The notes under the pieces: generated by a model
Told to the model about the DNA's origin: nothing
The model's input: only the letters and a program-made list of their open reading frames with translations
Database searches by the model: none
NCBI RefSeq assembly: GCF_016587435.1
Contig: NZ_BNJJ01000012.1
Location: forward strand, 1 to 64,000
Source: Dictyobacter formicarum
GTDB lineage: Bacteria > Chloroflexota > Ktedonobacteria > Ktedonobacterales > Ktedonobacteraceae
Direction of reading: 5' to 3'
Length of the DNA: 64,000 nucleotides
Shown: positions 1 to 9,314 of the stretch, one piece after another
How positions within the stretch are numbered: position 1 is the first letter of the stretch
Layout of the letters: each line of letters opens with the position of its first letter
Made by a program: the position numbers and the translations under genes

Positions 1-260
1 GTAAGTTCGATCTAGTAGGCATTCCGGCATCCCCCGGCGTTACCAATAGTATCTCCATAAACAAAAACTACAGGGTTTAATCTACCTGTTTACACAAAAA
101 CAGGAGTCCTTTTTTCCAATATGTCATAGACCCTGGTTAGTCGTGCCTTCGACCTTGCCTGAAATGGTTGTAGAGAAATAGTTTGTGCACGTACATACTT
201 ATGTATGTATGTCCTGACAGGTTAACGAAACAGTAGTCAGCTTGTAAAAAGGAGTACACA
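1..260. other. Left-edge non-coding region
   Basis: No credible gene is seen. A weak hairpin (CCTGTTT at 85-91 with AAACAGG at 98-104) lies shortly before a T-run at 110-115 and could be the remnant of a terminator for a gene outside the window. A small palindromic stretch around 190-206 (ACATAC-n4-GTATGT) lies about 55 bases before the first gene and might be a regulatory site. Both are suggestions only. Confidence 0.3.
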
Positions 261-695
261 TTGATTTCACAGCAGAACACAAGCGTTACACATACAACAG
301 CCAATAAGAAAAGCCGCATTATCAATATTGTTTTTGCCATGCTGTTAGGCGTAACCCTGTTCGGCACCATGATGGGTATGCAGACCAAAACCACCCATGC
401 AGCCACCAATGAGACCTACCTGACCAGCGTCATTCGCGGCGTGTTTGGTCCGTATGCGAACCAGGCGATCCGTATCGCGCAGTGTGAATCAACCATGAAT
501 CCTAATGCTCGCAACACGATGGCCATCGGTGGCAGCTATGCTTCCGGCCTCTTCCAGATCCTGTATCCCAGCACCTGGAACGGCACATCCCAGGCTGGCA
601 AATCACCTTTTGATCCGCAGGCCAACGCTCGCGCAGCCTATGAGCTCTTCCAACGCGACGGTTTCCACTGGACCCAGTGGCAGTGTAAAGCCTAA
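261..695 (+). CDS. Secreted lysozyme-like (transglycosylase/Rpf-type) protein
   Basis: The 144-residue product starts at a TTG preceded by GGAG six bases upstream. Residues 1-47 form an export signal: a basic stretch (KKSR), a hydrophobic core at about 21-40 and a possible cleavage after THA. The mature part has the compact lysozyme fold pattern of SLT/resuscitation-factor-like domains: IAQCES with the likely catalytic Glu76, an ASGLFQIL strand, and a terminal WTQWQC. Cys75 and Cys142 could form a disulphide. The expected role is cleavage or remodelling of peptidoglycan outside the cell. It is a single-domain protein without LysM or other anchor. The exact subfamily is uncertain. Confidence 0.85.
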   Translation: MISQQNTSVTHTTANKKSRIINIVFAMLLGVTLFGTMMGMQTKTTHAATNETYLTSVIRGVFGPYANQAIRIAQCESTMNPNARNTMAIGGSYASGLFQILYPSTWNGTSQAGKSPFDPQANARAAYELFQRDGFHWTQWQCKA

Positions 696-811
696 ATAAA
701 CAAGCACAAAATCTATGGAGCTGTATCTCTGATACAGCTCACAAAAAATACCAATACACCAGCTAAAAAGATCATTCCTTCCTTTAGAAGGTCTTTCTCC
801 TCTCCCTGAAG

Positions 812-857
812 GGACGGCTCGTTCGGGACACATATCCCGAACGAGCCGTCCTTTTTT
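812..857 (+). terminator. Strong rho-independent terminator
   Basis: A perfect 17-bp stem (812-828 with 835-851, loop CACATA) is followed at once by six T residues (852-857). It is oriented to stop transcripts from the lysozyme-like gene, 117 bases downstream of its stop codon. Confidence 0.85.
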
Positions 858-860
858 CTG

Positions 861-959
861 GCGGACGGGCGCATGCGCACCCGGGCCCTATTTTTTATAG
901 TGAAGTACAGGAAATATGCGCGCACATTTCCTGTACTTCACCGCAATATTTTTTGAGCA
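861..959 (+). repeat. Composite palindromic element, copy A
   Basis: Hairpin 1 is CGGGCGC (866-872), loop ATGC, GCACCCG (877-883) with one C/A mismatch, followed by GGCCC, TA and six T. Hairpin 2 has 16-bp perfect arms at 900-915 and 926-941; a TGCG/CGCA extension lies inside the loop. The right flank TTTTGAGCA (951-959) resembles the start of the third module seen in other copies. It lies between two convergent genes. Confidence 0.75.
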
Positions 960-1011
960 TCAACCATAAAAAAGTTCATGCATATGAGAACGTTTTCGTG
1001 TACCGAGGAAC

Positions 1012-1036
1012 AAGTCGGGTGCAAGGCCCGAACCTA
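1012..1036. repeat. 25-bp dispersed motif, copy 1
   Basis: This stretch matches 13078-13102 at 23 of 25 positions. Its core (CGGGTGCAAGGCCCGAACC) can fold as a small hairpin. It contains the stop codon of the convergent histidine kinase gene. Confidence 0.7.
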
Positions 1037-2911
1037 CGTCAATGGACAGGTCATAGGCTTGTCTTCAAAATATGCGGGCAAGGTAATATAGAATGCGCTG
1101 CACTCACTTTCAAGCGACTCAAACCAGATCTGGCCCTGATGCAACTCTATCAAAGCACGGCAGAGATACAATCCAAGCCCTGCTCCATCAAAGGCATGAG
1201 CATTATCGGTACGATTGAAGCACTCAAAAATTTTCGCTTGCTGTTCGGTAGGAATGCTAATACCATAAATTTGTATGCTCACAACCGCGATACATACATG
1301 CTGAGATTCATGACCTTCCGAAATATCCAGATCGATAGGGCCGCCTTCGGGACAATATTTAATCGCACTCTGAATCAAATTGGTCAGAACCTGTTCCATA
1401 CGATCGACATCAATCTCTACAATCAGGTGATCCAGTCCGGTATGGACGTTAAGTTGATGCCTGCTAGTGGTAAGTTGTAAACGCTGGACAACCCGGCGCA
1501 CGAGAGCAACCAAATCATGGGGCTCAAGCTGCACGTTCAAACAGCCCGCCTGCAGGCGAGTGGCATCCAATAAATCAGTCGTAATCGCAGCCATTCTGGT
1601 TGTCGCTTGCTCAATGCCCTCAATGGCTTCCAATTGCCAATCAGTCAGTGCAGCACCACAGCCACGTTTAGATTGTAGCATCAAGCTTTGCGAAAAGCCG
1701 CGCAAGATGGCTAGAGGCGAGAGAAGCTCGTGGGCTGCAGTATCAATGAATTCGTCTATCAAACATTCAGCATCAATCAATGCAGCCATATCCTGATGCA
1801 CAACAACAACTAAAGGTCCTTTGTCCTGCAAAGAGAAAACGCTACGTATAGTGGGCCACAGCCACCGCGGAATACTGATCAACGAGGTACTTACATTCAT
1901 TGGCACATAACGGCCATCGGCATAACGCAACTCCTCCAGTTGCTGATGTGTAGCTTTTCTTTGATTTATCGCGCGCATAATAGCCAGCTGTTCAAAAGGA
2001 ATGGGAACGCCATTTTCGTCGAAGATAGTAATCTGGCTCTGCTGCAAAAATTCGCCCATTGGCTGATTTAACTCCCATTGACCTTGCCACAAAGCAGACG
2101 CCGCACGATTAATGAATACCAGGCGGGCATCTGGCCCATGAACCAGATAGACGCTACCTGGCATCTCATCGATAATCATTTGCAGTGTGGCCCTTTGAGC
2201 CCCCAATTCTTGCCGCGCCTCCAGATCCCTATCGCGCAATTGCGCGCGCTGGCATGAACGGATGTTTTCCAGGGCCACGGCCGCTACCGTAGCCAGGCCA
2301 GCTGCCAGTAATTCATCATACGCAGAAAAATGACCCGGCTTTGAGTGTCCCAACAGTAAAGCACCTATTACTTCACCATCATAATTAAGGAAGGGAGCAC
2401 CAAGGAAGCTACGTAAAGGAGGATGCTCGGAAGGCAAAGGTGTCGCATGCAAAGGTTCAGCAAACACAGAGTCACGCACATGTGGGCTAAAAATAGACCC
2501 ATCAGCTTCGTGATCCTTCAAAAAAGAATGATAAGCCGTTACATCAGGGGACAAAATATCGTTGATGCGTACTGGTGAACCATACTTAAAAATGGGGCGC
2601 AACAATCCGATACCCGCCAGTGGCACAGATTGAGCAAAAACGCGCTGCTCATCAGTAACCCCGACAGCACAGGCTATATGGAAAAGGCCCTCATCGGCCA
2701 CGTCAATTGGTTTTCCATCCGTGTCAACAGCGCACAAAGAGCAGGCTGCAAGCTCTGCAGTTGTCGCCGCGCAGCAGGTATTGGTTATATGCTCAAGCAG
2801 GCGTCCTTCATCAGTTTCGCGCATCAACGCCATACTCGTACGGGCAAAGGCAGCGCTACGTCTGGACGCATCCACTTCCCAATCAGAATTATCAGTCGCA
2901 GTTGGAGCCAT
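1034..2911 (-). CDS. GAF-PAS sensor histidine kinase
   Basis: A 625-residue soluble sensor kinase. A GAF domain spans roughly residues 30-215 and a PAS domain roughly 235-345 (MPGSVYLVHGPDARLVFINR). The dimerisation/phosphoacceptor helix holds His394 in AAHELLSPLAILRG. The ATPase domain (about 490-612) shows NLIQSAIKYCPEG and a GAGLGLYLCRALIELHQG lid. There is no membrane segment, so it should sense a cytoplasmic signal, and no response regulator gene is adjacent. The ATG is preceded by a good GAGGTGA. The HisKA motif has LLSPL rather than the common LRTPL. The stop codon lies inside a dispersed 25-bp repeat, so the last codons may be repeat-derived. Confidence 0.9.
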   Translation of the reverse strand: MAPTATDNSDWEVDASRRSAAFARTSMALMRETDEGRLLEHITNTCCAATTAELAACSLCAVDTDGKPIDVADEGLFHIACAVGVTDEQRVFAQSVPLAGIGLLRPIFKYGSPVRINDILSPDVTAYHSFLKDHEADGSIFSPHVRDSVFAEPLHATPLPSEHPPLRSFLGAPFLNYDGEVIGALLLGHSKPGHFSAYDELLAAGLATVAAVALENIRSCQRAQLRDRDLEARQELGAQRATLQMIIDEMPGSVYLVHGPDARLVFINRAASALWQGQWELNQPMGEFLQQSQITIFDENGVPIPFEQLAIMRAINQRKATHQQLEELRYADGRYVPMNVSTSLISIPRWLWPTIRSVFSLQDKGPLVVVVHQDMAALIDAECLIDEFIDTAAHELLSPLAILRGFSQSLMLQSKRGCGAALTDWQLEAIEGIEQATTRMAAITTDLLDATRLQAGCLNVQLEPHDLVALVRRVVQRLQLTTSRHQLNVHTGLDHLIVEIDVDRMEQVLTNLIQSAIKYCPEGGPIDLDISEGHESQHVCIAVVSIQIYGISIPTEQQAKIFECFNRTDNAHAFDGAGLGLYLCRALIELHQGQIWFESLESECSAFYITLPAYFEDKPMTCPLT

Positions 2912-3229
2912 AATATTTCACCTCATGTATTGAAGAAACAATACTGCTCCCCCTATTAAACTCATCACTATCATACTCCTAATATGTATGTAACACTATA
3001 AATCATTATTAAATCAAGCTTAGCAATATACAGGCTTTACATTTTCTGTGATGCCATTGTGATAGTGTACTGTGCTCTGTGCTTTCTTTGTGAGTGATGG
3101 GGCCTATACTAGACTATATTGGCAACCAAACATTACACAATGCAAAAAAAGATTCTTTATTTCAAGTCAGCTGACAGCTAAATTTGAGCAAGCGAAACCA
3201 TAGAGAGAAGGAAGAGGAGGAGGAGAGAT
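2912..3229. other. Divergent promoter region between two kinase genes
   Basis: This AT-rich gap between two divergently transcribed histidine kinase genes holds no ORF of note. Both promoters must lie here, but no convincing -35/-10 pair stands out. Confidence 0.4.
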
Positions 3230-4072
3230 ATGATAGAAGAAAAAAATCAACCTACCATAGATTTGCTTACAAACCTGAGCCATGAATTAAGGACTCCCCT
3301 CACCGCTATTAAAGGGTATACATCTACACTTGTACGCCATGAACAGCGTTTGGGAAAGAGGGAGCGATTAGAATTTCTCCAGGCAATTCAACAGGCTAGT
3401 GAGCAACTAGAAATGCTTATTAATCAGATTATAGAAGTACAACAACTTGAAGCAGAGCCTATTATCCTGGAGCAGAGACAGGTGGATCTTTGCCAGCTTA
3501 TTAACGAGCTCATAGCAGATGCACAACATGCCGCTCAGCACTCCCCACGCTACCAGCAACAGAGGCATCCAGCGGATGCTCGTCCTTGCTTCCAATTTGA
3601 GCTCACAGGTTGTGTCGAAGGCCAGGAAGCCTACAACCGATCCATTTACGCCGACCGCGAACGCATTAGAGAAGCGCTCAAGAATCTACTCGAAAATGCG
3701 CTACTCTATTCACCTCAAGGTGGAACTATCGAGGTAGGAGTCTGCACGATGAGCATGGATCCATTACACCCAGTCCTGCCACCTGTGGATGGGCAGGAAC
3801 AGATCCACCAGCAGGACATCACGGCCCCCCATAGTCAACATATGGTCGAGATATGGATTCGGGATCATGGCATAGGCATCGAACCGCAACATTTGAAAGA
3901 GATCTTTAATGTTTTCCATCGCATCGATACGCGCTTAACGCGCGAAGTGAGAGGACTGGGACTTGGATTAACCATCAGCAAGCGTATCATAGAATTGCAC
4001 AATGGTACGATCTGGGTCGAAAGTGAGCCAGGTAAAGGCAGTGTTTTCCATGTTCTGCTCCCCGCTGCCTGA
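3230..4072 (+). CDS. Short sensorless histidine kinase
   Basis: A 280-residue protein made almost only of a kinase core. The phosphoacceptor is His18 in NLSHELRTPLTAIKGYT, followed by an ATPase domain with LKNLLENALLYSP, RDHGIGI and RGLGLGLTISKRIIELHNG. No sensor domain or membrane segment precedes the H-box, so it probably receives its signal from a partner or acts as a truncated hybrid component. A His/Gln/Pro-rich insertion (around residues 178-205) sits inside the ATPase domain. A strong AGGAGGAGGAG ribosome site precedes the ATG. It is divergent from the GAF-PAS kinase, which suggests a functional link; no receiver-domain gene is visible. Confidence 0.88.
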   Translation: MIEEKNQPTIDLLTNLSHELRTPLTAIKGYTSTLVRHEQRLGKRERLEFLQAIQQASEQLEMLINQIIEVQQLEAEPIILEQRQVDLCQLINELIADAQHAAQHSPRYQQQRHPADARPCFQFELTGCVEGQEAYNRSIYADRERIREALKNLLENALLYSPQGGTIEVGVCTMSMDPLHPVLPPVDGQEQIHQQDITAPHSQHMVEIWIRDHGIGIEPQHLKEIFNVFHRIDTRLTREVRGLGLGLTISKRIIELHNGTIWVESEPGKGSVFHVLLPAA

Positions 4073-4241
4073 TCGATAGAGAGGAACGAGCCATCTTTCC
4101 GCTCACTCCACATCACATATCGCTTCCTTTCTCATCCAGCCTCCAACCAGCCAGAGCCACGGCCCAACAACCAGGCAGCTCTACATGCGCAATCCCTTGA
4201 CTTTCAGAGTGTTTCCTTGTATACATAAATATATTAATTTC

Positions 4242-4267
4242 ATGACTATTTTGGCTTAAATAGTCAT
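4242..4267. promoter_or_regulatory. Probable TetR operator (26-bp palindrome)
   Basis: ATGACTATTT (4242-4251) and AAATAGTCAT (4258-4267) are perfect inverted repeats around TGGCTT. The site ends 28 bases before the GTG of the TetR-type gene, the usual place for an autoregulatory operator. A half-site-like TTAGTCAT lies near 5310, before the next gene. Confidence 0.65.
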
Positions 4268-4295
4268 TTTTCATTCAATGTAGAGGAGCCGGATT

Positions 4296-5036
4296 GTGAC
4301 ACAACAGGGCTTGAAAAAAAGCACGCGCACGCACGATATTGCGCGACGCCAGGAACGAGCACTGCGCATCTTAGATGCGGCGGAGGCATTGATCTTGCGC
4401 TGGGGCTATCAAAAAACTACGCTTGATGATATTTCCAGGCAGGCCAGAGTAGCAAAGGGAACTATTTATCTGCATTGGAAAACGCGAGAAGAGCTATTCA
4501 GAGCGTTGATGAAACGTGAAAAACTGGAGCTCACAAAAGATCTAAGGCAGCACACCAGTGAAGATACCAGTGGGGCCACGCTACAAGGTATGCTCAAGCA
4601 TCTCACACTCATCATGCTGAAGCGCCCACTGATGAAGGCCGTCATACTGCGCGATATCGAGGTAATTGGTAAACTGGCCCACAACGAGCGCCGCAGCGTC
4701 ACCCAGATCGAGAAAATAGCAGGCTTCACGATCTATCTAGAATTCTTACGCGCACACCAGCTAGTACGCACTGACCTTAGCATCCAGGCACAGATATATC
4801 TCATCAGCGCCATCTTCACCGGCTTTTTCTTTGTAGCACCAGTAATGCCAGACGAGTTTACACTGACAGATGAACAGATGGCTGATTTGCTGGCAGAGGC
4901 CATACACAGAATTCTTGAGCCAGCCCGGCCAGCCCCGGCCGCAGAAATGGAGCAAGCGGCGCAAAAGTTTATGCAGTACCTGGATCAGGCCATAGAAATG
5001 CAGCAGGAACAATTCAACCAGGAATTGCAAGCGTAA
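4296..5036 (+). CDS. TetR/AcrR-family transcriptional regulator
   Basis: A 246-residue repressor-type protein. The N-terminal helix-turn-helix lies at about residues 18-64 (LDAAEALILRWGYQKTTLDDISRQA, then VAKGTIYLHWKTREELF). The remainder is helical and variable, as expected for a ligand-binding domain. The GTG start is supported by GAGGAG eight bases upstream. The 26-bp palindrome just before the gene is the likely operator. The next gene downstream on the same strand is a fuconate-dehydratase-like enzyme, a possible target, though 308 bases separate them. The C-terminal part is Gln/Ala-rich. The ligand is unknown. Confidence 0.9.
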   Translation: MTQQGLKKSTRTHDIARRQERALRILDAAEALILRWGYQKTTLDDISRQARVAKGTIYLHWKTREELFRALMKREKLELTKDLRQHTSEDTSGATLQGMLKHLTLIMLKRPLMKAVILRDIEVIGKLAHNERRSVTQIEKIAGFTIYLEFLRAHQLVRTDLSIQAQIYLISAIFTGFFFVAPVMPDEFTLTDEQMADLLAEAIHRILEPARPAPAAEMEQAAQKFMQYLDQAIEMQQEQFNQELQA

Positions 5037-5344
5037 TTTAATAGCAAAAAGCGAGCAGCATTCTGAAGCATATTGGCCCTGGCATAGGATAAGACATACT
5101 CATTAATAACCGATGAAGTCAATACAATCATGTACATCAAGAAGTCACCTTCATTCTGACCCTCGATTGAGCTTGCCATCATTTATATCTATATGGTAGT
5201 ATATGAAATATATACGAGCATTAAGTGTGACTTATGCAAGTGACGCTGACCTTAAATCCAGGATATTCGACGATATATAGCTATCTATTATCCTGTGATT
5301 GTATATAAATTAGTCATACTTATTTTTAGTGAAGGAATAGAGCA
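5037..5344. other. AT-rich promoter region before the enolase-superfamily gene
   Basis: No gene is seen. The region is AT-rich and carries a TTAGTCAT sequence near 5310 that resembles half of the palindrome in front of the upstream TetR gene, a weak hint that the same regulator acts here. Confidence 0.35.
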
Positions 5345-6664
5345 GTGCCCACCACACCAATCACCATTACCCACTTCAAAACACACGATATTCGCTTCCC
5401 TACGTCACTGGCACTCGATGGTTCGGATGCCATGAATAAAAACCCCGATTATTCGGCTGCTTATGTCATTCTCTATACAGATCATCCCGATCTGGAAGGT
5501 CACGGCCTGACCTTTACCATTGGCAGAGGCAATGAGGTCTGTGTGGCCGCCATTCAGGCGCTAGCCCCCATGCTGGTTGGATTGACACTGGAAGCGTTGA
5601 CCGCTGATATGGCCGCTTGCTGGCGCATGCTGACCGGAGATAGTCAGTTGCGCTGGATCGGACCTGAGAAAGGAGCCATCCACCTGGCAACTGCAGCCGT
5701 GGTCAATGCGGTATGGGATCTCTATGCCAAGGCGGAGGGTAAGCCGCTCTGGAAGTTGCTGGTGGATATGACACCGGAGCAGCTGGTAGCGTGTATAGAT
5801 TTTCGCTATATCACCGATGCCCTGACTCCTGATGAAGCATTAAGCCTCCTGCAGCACCAGGCCACCACTAAAGCTGAGCGTGAGCAGGAAATGCTGCAAA
5901 TAGGTTATCCTGCCTATACAACCTCGGCTGGCTGGTTGGGCTATAGCGATGAGAAGATTGAGGCTCTCTGCCATGAAGCTATCGCGCAGGGGTGGACGCA
6001 CTTTAAACTCAAAGTCGGGGCCAACCAGCAAGATGACGTCCGGCGCGCCCAGATCATGCGCAACGCCATCGGACCGGAGCGCAAACTGATGATGGATGCC
6101 AACCAATACTGGGATGTACCGGAGGCGATCGCCTATATGCGGCTCCTGGCGCCGTTCAATCCCTGGTGGATCGAGGAGCCAACCAGTCCCGATGATATTC
6201 TCGGGCACGCCGCGATCGCTCGCGCCATCACTCCTATTAAAGTAGCTACCGGCGAGCACGTCCAGAATCGAATTATCTTCAAGCAACTGTTACAGGCCAA
6301 AGCGATCGATTTCTGCCAGATCGACGCCTGCCGCCTGGGAGGGGTCAATGAGGTTCTGGCCGTATTGCTGCTAGCGGCAAAATTCGGCATACCAGTCTGC
6401 CCGCACGCCGGTGGAGTTGGTCTGTGCGAATACGTCCAGCACCTTTCCTTGCTCGACTACATCTGCATCAGCGGCTCCCTGGAAAACCGCATTCTCGAAT
6501 ATGTCGATCACCTACATGAGCACTTCGAAAATCCAGTTATCATTCACAACGGACGCTACATGCCTCCCACAGCAGCAGGCTATAGCATCACAATGTATCC
6601 CTCCTCGCTCCATTCTTACTCCCACCCCGATGGTCCGACCTGGCTGGCCTTAAAGCACAGGTAA
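5345..6664 (+). CDS. Enolase-superfamily dehydratase, L-fuconate dehydratase-like
   Basis: The 439-residue enzyme belongs to the mandelate racemase/enolase superfamily and resembles L-fuconate dehydratases, which convert L-fuconate to 2-keto-3-deoxy-L-fuconate in L-fucose breakdown. Visible active-site elements are the Lys-x-Lys pair (Lys221, Lys223), metal ligands Asp251, Glu277 and Glu304, Asp327 (QIDACR) and the general base His354 (CPHAGG). The N-terminal capping region contains the [11 protein letters not shown] and GRGNEV segments typical of this subgroup. The GTG start follows GAAGGA. No other fucose genes are adjacent, so substrate assignment rests on family resemblance alone. Confidence 0.85.
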   Translation: MPTTPITITHFKTHDIRFPTSLALDGSDAMNKNPDYSAAYVILYTDHPDLEGHGLTFTIGRGNEVCVAAIQALAPMLVGLTLEALTADMAACWRMLTGDSQLRWIGPEKGAIHLATAAVVNAVWDLYAKAEGKPLWKLLVDMTPEQLVACIDFRYITDALTPDEALSLLQHQATTKAEREQEMLQIGYPAYTTSAGWLGYSDEKIEALCHEAIAQGWTHFKLKVGANQQDDVRRAQIMRNAIGPERKLMMDANQYWDVPEAIAYMRLLAPFNPWWIEEPTSPDDILGHAAIARAITPIKVATGEHVQNRIIFKQLLQAKAIDFCQIDACRLGGVNEVLAVLLLAAKFGIPVCPHAGGVGLCEYVQHLSLLDYICISGSLENRILEYVDHLHEHFENPVIIHNGRYMPPTAAGYSITMYPSSLHSYSHPDGPTWLALKHR

Positions 6665-6935
6665 ACTACCTGACAATGGCGCATATCGATATATAATTGA
6701 CGTAAATATGCGCGGTAAGTACCAATGAATAGATTTTTGCCATGAGAGGTACCATAATAAACAGAGAAAAGATTGATACTGTATACCTGCAAGGGACCTA
6801 TGTAACAGCCATATAAGCAACGCAAGGACAAAAACTTTCAGGTCGCTCTCAAATGTGTGAATACCACACATAGAAGCTAAAATGAATAGTGATATAGTTC
6901 CATGCAGATATCAGGTTTCTGATCGACACGAGTGA

Positions 6936-6941
6936 TATAAT
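6936..6941 (+). promoter_or_regulatory. Extended -10 promoter before the phosphofructokinase gene
   Basis: TGATATAAT forms an extended -10 element (TATAAT at 6936-6941). It lies about 135 bases before the ATG; the implied leader includes the hairpin at 6962-6980. No good -35 box is seen, which an extended -10 can tolerate. Confidence 0.4.
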
Positions 6942-6961
6942 TTTCTCTATACATCTTTGTG

Positions 6962-6980
6962 GTGGGGAGGCGCTCCCCAC
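6962..6980 (+). other. GC-rich hairpin in the phosphofructokinase leader
   Basis: GTGGGGAG (6962-6969) and CTCCCCAC (6973-6980) form an 8-bp stem with loop GCG. It is not followed by a T-run, so it is not an obvious terminator. It may shape the 5' leader. The rest of the 410-base gap (6665-7074) holds no gene. Confidence 0.5.
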
Positions 6981-7074
6981 TATTAAAGAGAGCGGAAAGT
7001 ACCCCGGGCTGTTATTCGATCAGTCGAGGGTAGCAAGTAATAGAGAGTAAGTCTCAGTTGAAAAGAGGTTTCCC

Positions 7075-8292
7075 ATGCCAGGACATGTGTCAAGCCCCAT
7101 TCGCTCGCTCGGCGTGCTAACCGGTGGCGGCGACGTGCCAGGGCTCAACGTGGCAATTAAAGCATTAGTGTACCGCGCAGAAACAATGGGTATTCGCGTC
7201 ATGGGTTTACGCGCCGGTTGGGAAGGGATAACCTTCCTGGATCGGTCACGGGGGCTGGAAGGTTTGATCTTCCAGGAAGAAGATCCCAATACCTGGAAAG
7301 AGGGGTATTTGATGCCCCTGACTCGCCTTAATACCCGCAGTATCGATCGCCAGGGAGGCACGATACTTCAATCTTCACGTACTAATCCTGCCAATACGCG
7401 TGTAAGCGAGCTACCTCCCCATCTGAAACCTTATGGCGAAGGACACAAACCAGAAGATCGCGTTGACCTGACTAAAGAGGTTATTGCCAACCTGGAGTTT
7501 CTGGGCCTTGATGGCCTGGTAGCAATTGGTGGCGATGATACCCTGAGTTATGGCTCCAAGCTGGCTAATGCAGGCATTCCCGTCTGGGCAATTCCGAAAA
7601 CTATGGATAATGATGTACCCGGCACCGATTACTGTATCGGCTTCCAGACTGCCATTAGTCGCGCCGGAGAGTTTATTAACCGCATTCGTTCAACCGCTGG
7701 CTCCCATCGCCAAACAGTGCTGTTCCGTATGTTCGGACGCGACGCAGGCTTCACCGCACTTGAAACGGCGGCAGTGACCTGGGCCGATCGCCTGATCATT
7801 CCTGAAGTCGCCATCGACATTGACCGTCTGGCAGACCTGGTAATGAAGGACCGTCAGAATCCTGAAGGATATTCATTTGTCGTCATGTCCGAAGGTGCCA
7901 ACATGGGTATCCCGGTCCCCACCATTGGTGAGGCAGACGCCTATGGACATAAGAAAAAGGCCAACGTAGCGGAATTCCTGGCGGACCAGCTAAGCTCGCG
8001 TATCTCGGGAGTGCGCTTTCTGCCGATCGATTTGACTTATTTCTTGAGGAGTGGTGAGCCAGAAGTATACGATAAAGATATTGCGATCCATTTTGCTAAT
8101 CTGATCATGAGTAAAGTCAGCGAAGGTATGCATAACGTGATGGCCGCTCATCGTAACGGTGAATATATCGTCACTGATATTCCTGGTAAAAATATTCCGG
8201 CCCGTCGTGTTGATCCAGCAGATTATCATGAGACGCGCTATCGCCCACGGTTTGAGCGCATCAGCGGTCCTTATCAGCCGCAGATTCATTAG
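7075..8292 (+). CDS. 6-phosphofructokinase, pyrophosphate-type signature
   Basis: A 405-residue PfkA-family enzyme that phosphorylates fructose 6-phosphate. The start of the fold (SLGVLTGGGDVPGLNVAIK), the phosphoryl-donor loop (AIGGDDTLSYG) and the catalytic loop (IPKTMDNDVPGTDY, Asp178 as base) are all present. In this family a Gly at the position of Asp155 favours ATP; Asp here together with Lys175 in PKTMDND is the pattern of pyrophosphate-dependent enzymes. The enzyme would then be reversible and could serve glycolysis and gluconeogenesis. The ATG follows AAGAGG. It stands alone, with no glycolytic neighbour. Confidence 0.88.
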   Translation: MPGHVSSPIRSLGVLTGGGDVPGLNVAIKALVYRAETMGIRVMGLRAGWEGITFLDRSRGLEGLIFQEEDPNTWKEGYLMPLTRLNTRSIDRQGGTILQSSRTNPANTRVSELPPHLKPYGEGHKPEDRVDLTKEVIANLEFLGLDGLVAIGGDDTLSYGSKLANAGIPVWAIPKTMDNDVPGTDYCIGFQTAISRAGEFINRIRSTAGSHRQTVLFRMFGRDAGFTALETAAVTWADRLIIPEVAIDIDRLADLVMKDRQNPEGYSFVVMSEGANMGIPVPTIGEADAYGHKKKANVAEFLADQLSSRISGVRFLPIDLTYFLRSGEPEVYDKDIAIHFANLIMSKVSEGMHNVMAAHRNGEYIVTDIPGKNIPARRVDPADYHETRYRPRFERISGPYQPQIH

Positions 8293-8408
8293 ACATATAT
8301 AGGAAAAGAGGGGATGGAGCGAGGACTGTCATGTTCACAGCATGCCTGCCTCGCGCCAACCATGGAACTGTGTCCTCGGCATCCCCTGATGAATGTAAGG
8401 AATGATAC

Positions 8409-9158
8409 GTGCGCCCGGAAGAAATTCTCCAGGCGGTCCAGCATCGTAATTATCCATTACCAGCAGGACCCTGGATTATGAAGCAAAGCTGGCATGAACT
8501 GCTCTTTGCACACTGGCCGATAGCCCCTGCCAGCTTGCAGACTTTATTGCCCGAAGCTTTTAAAGTCGACACCTTCGAGGGCGAGGCCTGGGTAGGAATA
8601 GTTCCATTTCGCATGAGCGATGTCAGGCCTCGTGGACTTTTCGCGGTACCTGCGCTATCCAGATTCCCAGAATTAAATGTGCGCACCTATGTATCGCTCG
8701 ATGGGCGGCCCGGCGTCTACTTTTTTAGTCTGGATGCAGGCAATCCCATTGCGGTCGCCCTGGCACGCTCAATCTTCCACCTGCCCTACTTTAACGCCTT
8801 GATGGAAAGTAAACGCATCGACGATACCATCTACTATCGCAGTCAGCGCGCCCATAGAGGCGCGCCCTCGGCTGATTTTATCGCCCGCTACCGACCTACC
8901 GGTGACGTAGTCTATGCGCAGCGCCACTCCATTGAGTCCTGGCTTACCGATCGCTATTGCCTCTATACCAACCTTGGTTCCCACGTCTACAGAGCCGATA
9001 TCCACCATATCCACTGGCCGTTACAGCCAGCCGAAATGGAAGCCACACGCAACACCATGGCGACCTCCCACCACATCCATTTACCTGATACAACTCCTTT
9101 GCTCTACTACGCCAGGCGCCTGGATGTACTGGTCTGGCCCATTCAACGTATTAGCTAG
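8409..9158 (+). CDS. DUF2071 (YqjF-like) family protein
   Basis: A 249-residue protein matching the DUF2071 pattern: an N-terminal WHELLFAHWPIAPASLQTLLP segment, then EGEAWVGIVPFRMSDVRPRG, and LNVRTYVSLDGRPGVYFFSLDAGN. It has no signal peptide or membrane segment and its biochemical function is unknown. GTG is the likely start, with AAGG eight bases before it. It follows the phosphofructokinase gene by 116 bases and could be co-transcribed, but nothing links the functions. Confidence 0.82.
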   Translation: MRPEEILQAVQHRNYPLPAGPWIMKQSWHELLFAHWPIAPASLQTLLPEAFKVDTFEGEAWVGIVPFRMSDVRPRGLFAVPALSRFPELNVRTYVSLDGRPGVYFFSLDAGNPIAVALARSIFHLPYFNALMESKRIDDTIYYRSQRAHRGAPSADFIARYRPTGDVVYAQRHSIESWLTDRYCLYTNLGSHVYRADIHHIHWPLQPAEMEATRNTMATSHHIHLPDTTPLLYYARRLDVLVWPIQRIS

Positions 9159-9314
9159 CCCGACACCATTAAGGTTAACGAAACTGCAAGCGCGCTACCT
9201 ATTCTTCCCTCTTATCCTTTGCTTATACATCCATACTATTACTCCATGCTATAATAACAACAAATGACCCTATATTACTGTCGCGATAAATCCACAGTAG
9301 ATTGAATTACACAG

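Noticed and set aside
953..1480. 175-codon plus-strand ORF opposite the histidine kinase gene
   Set aside because: It is antisense to the kinase ATPase domain, shows no domain and no ribosome site.
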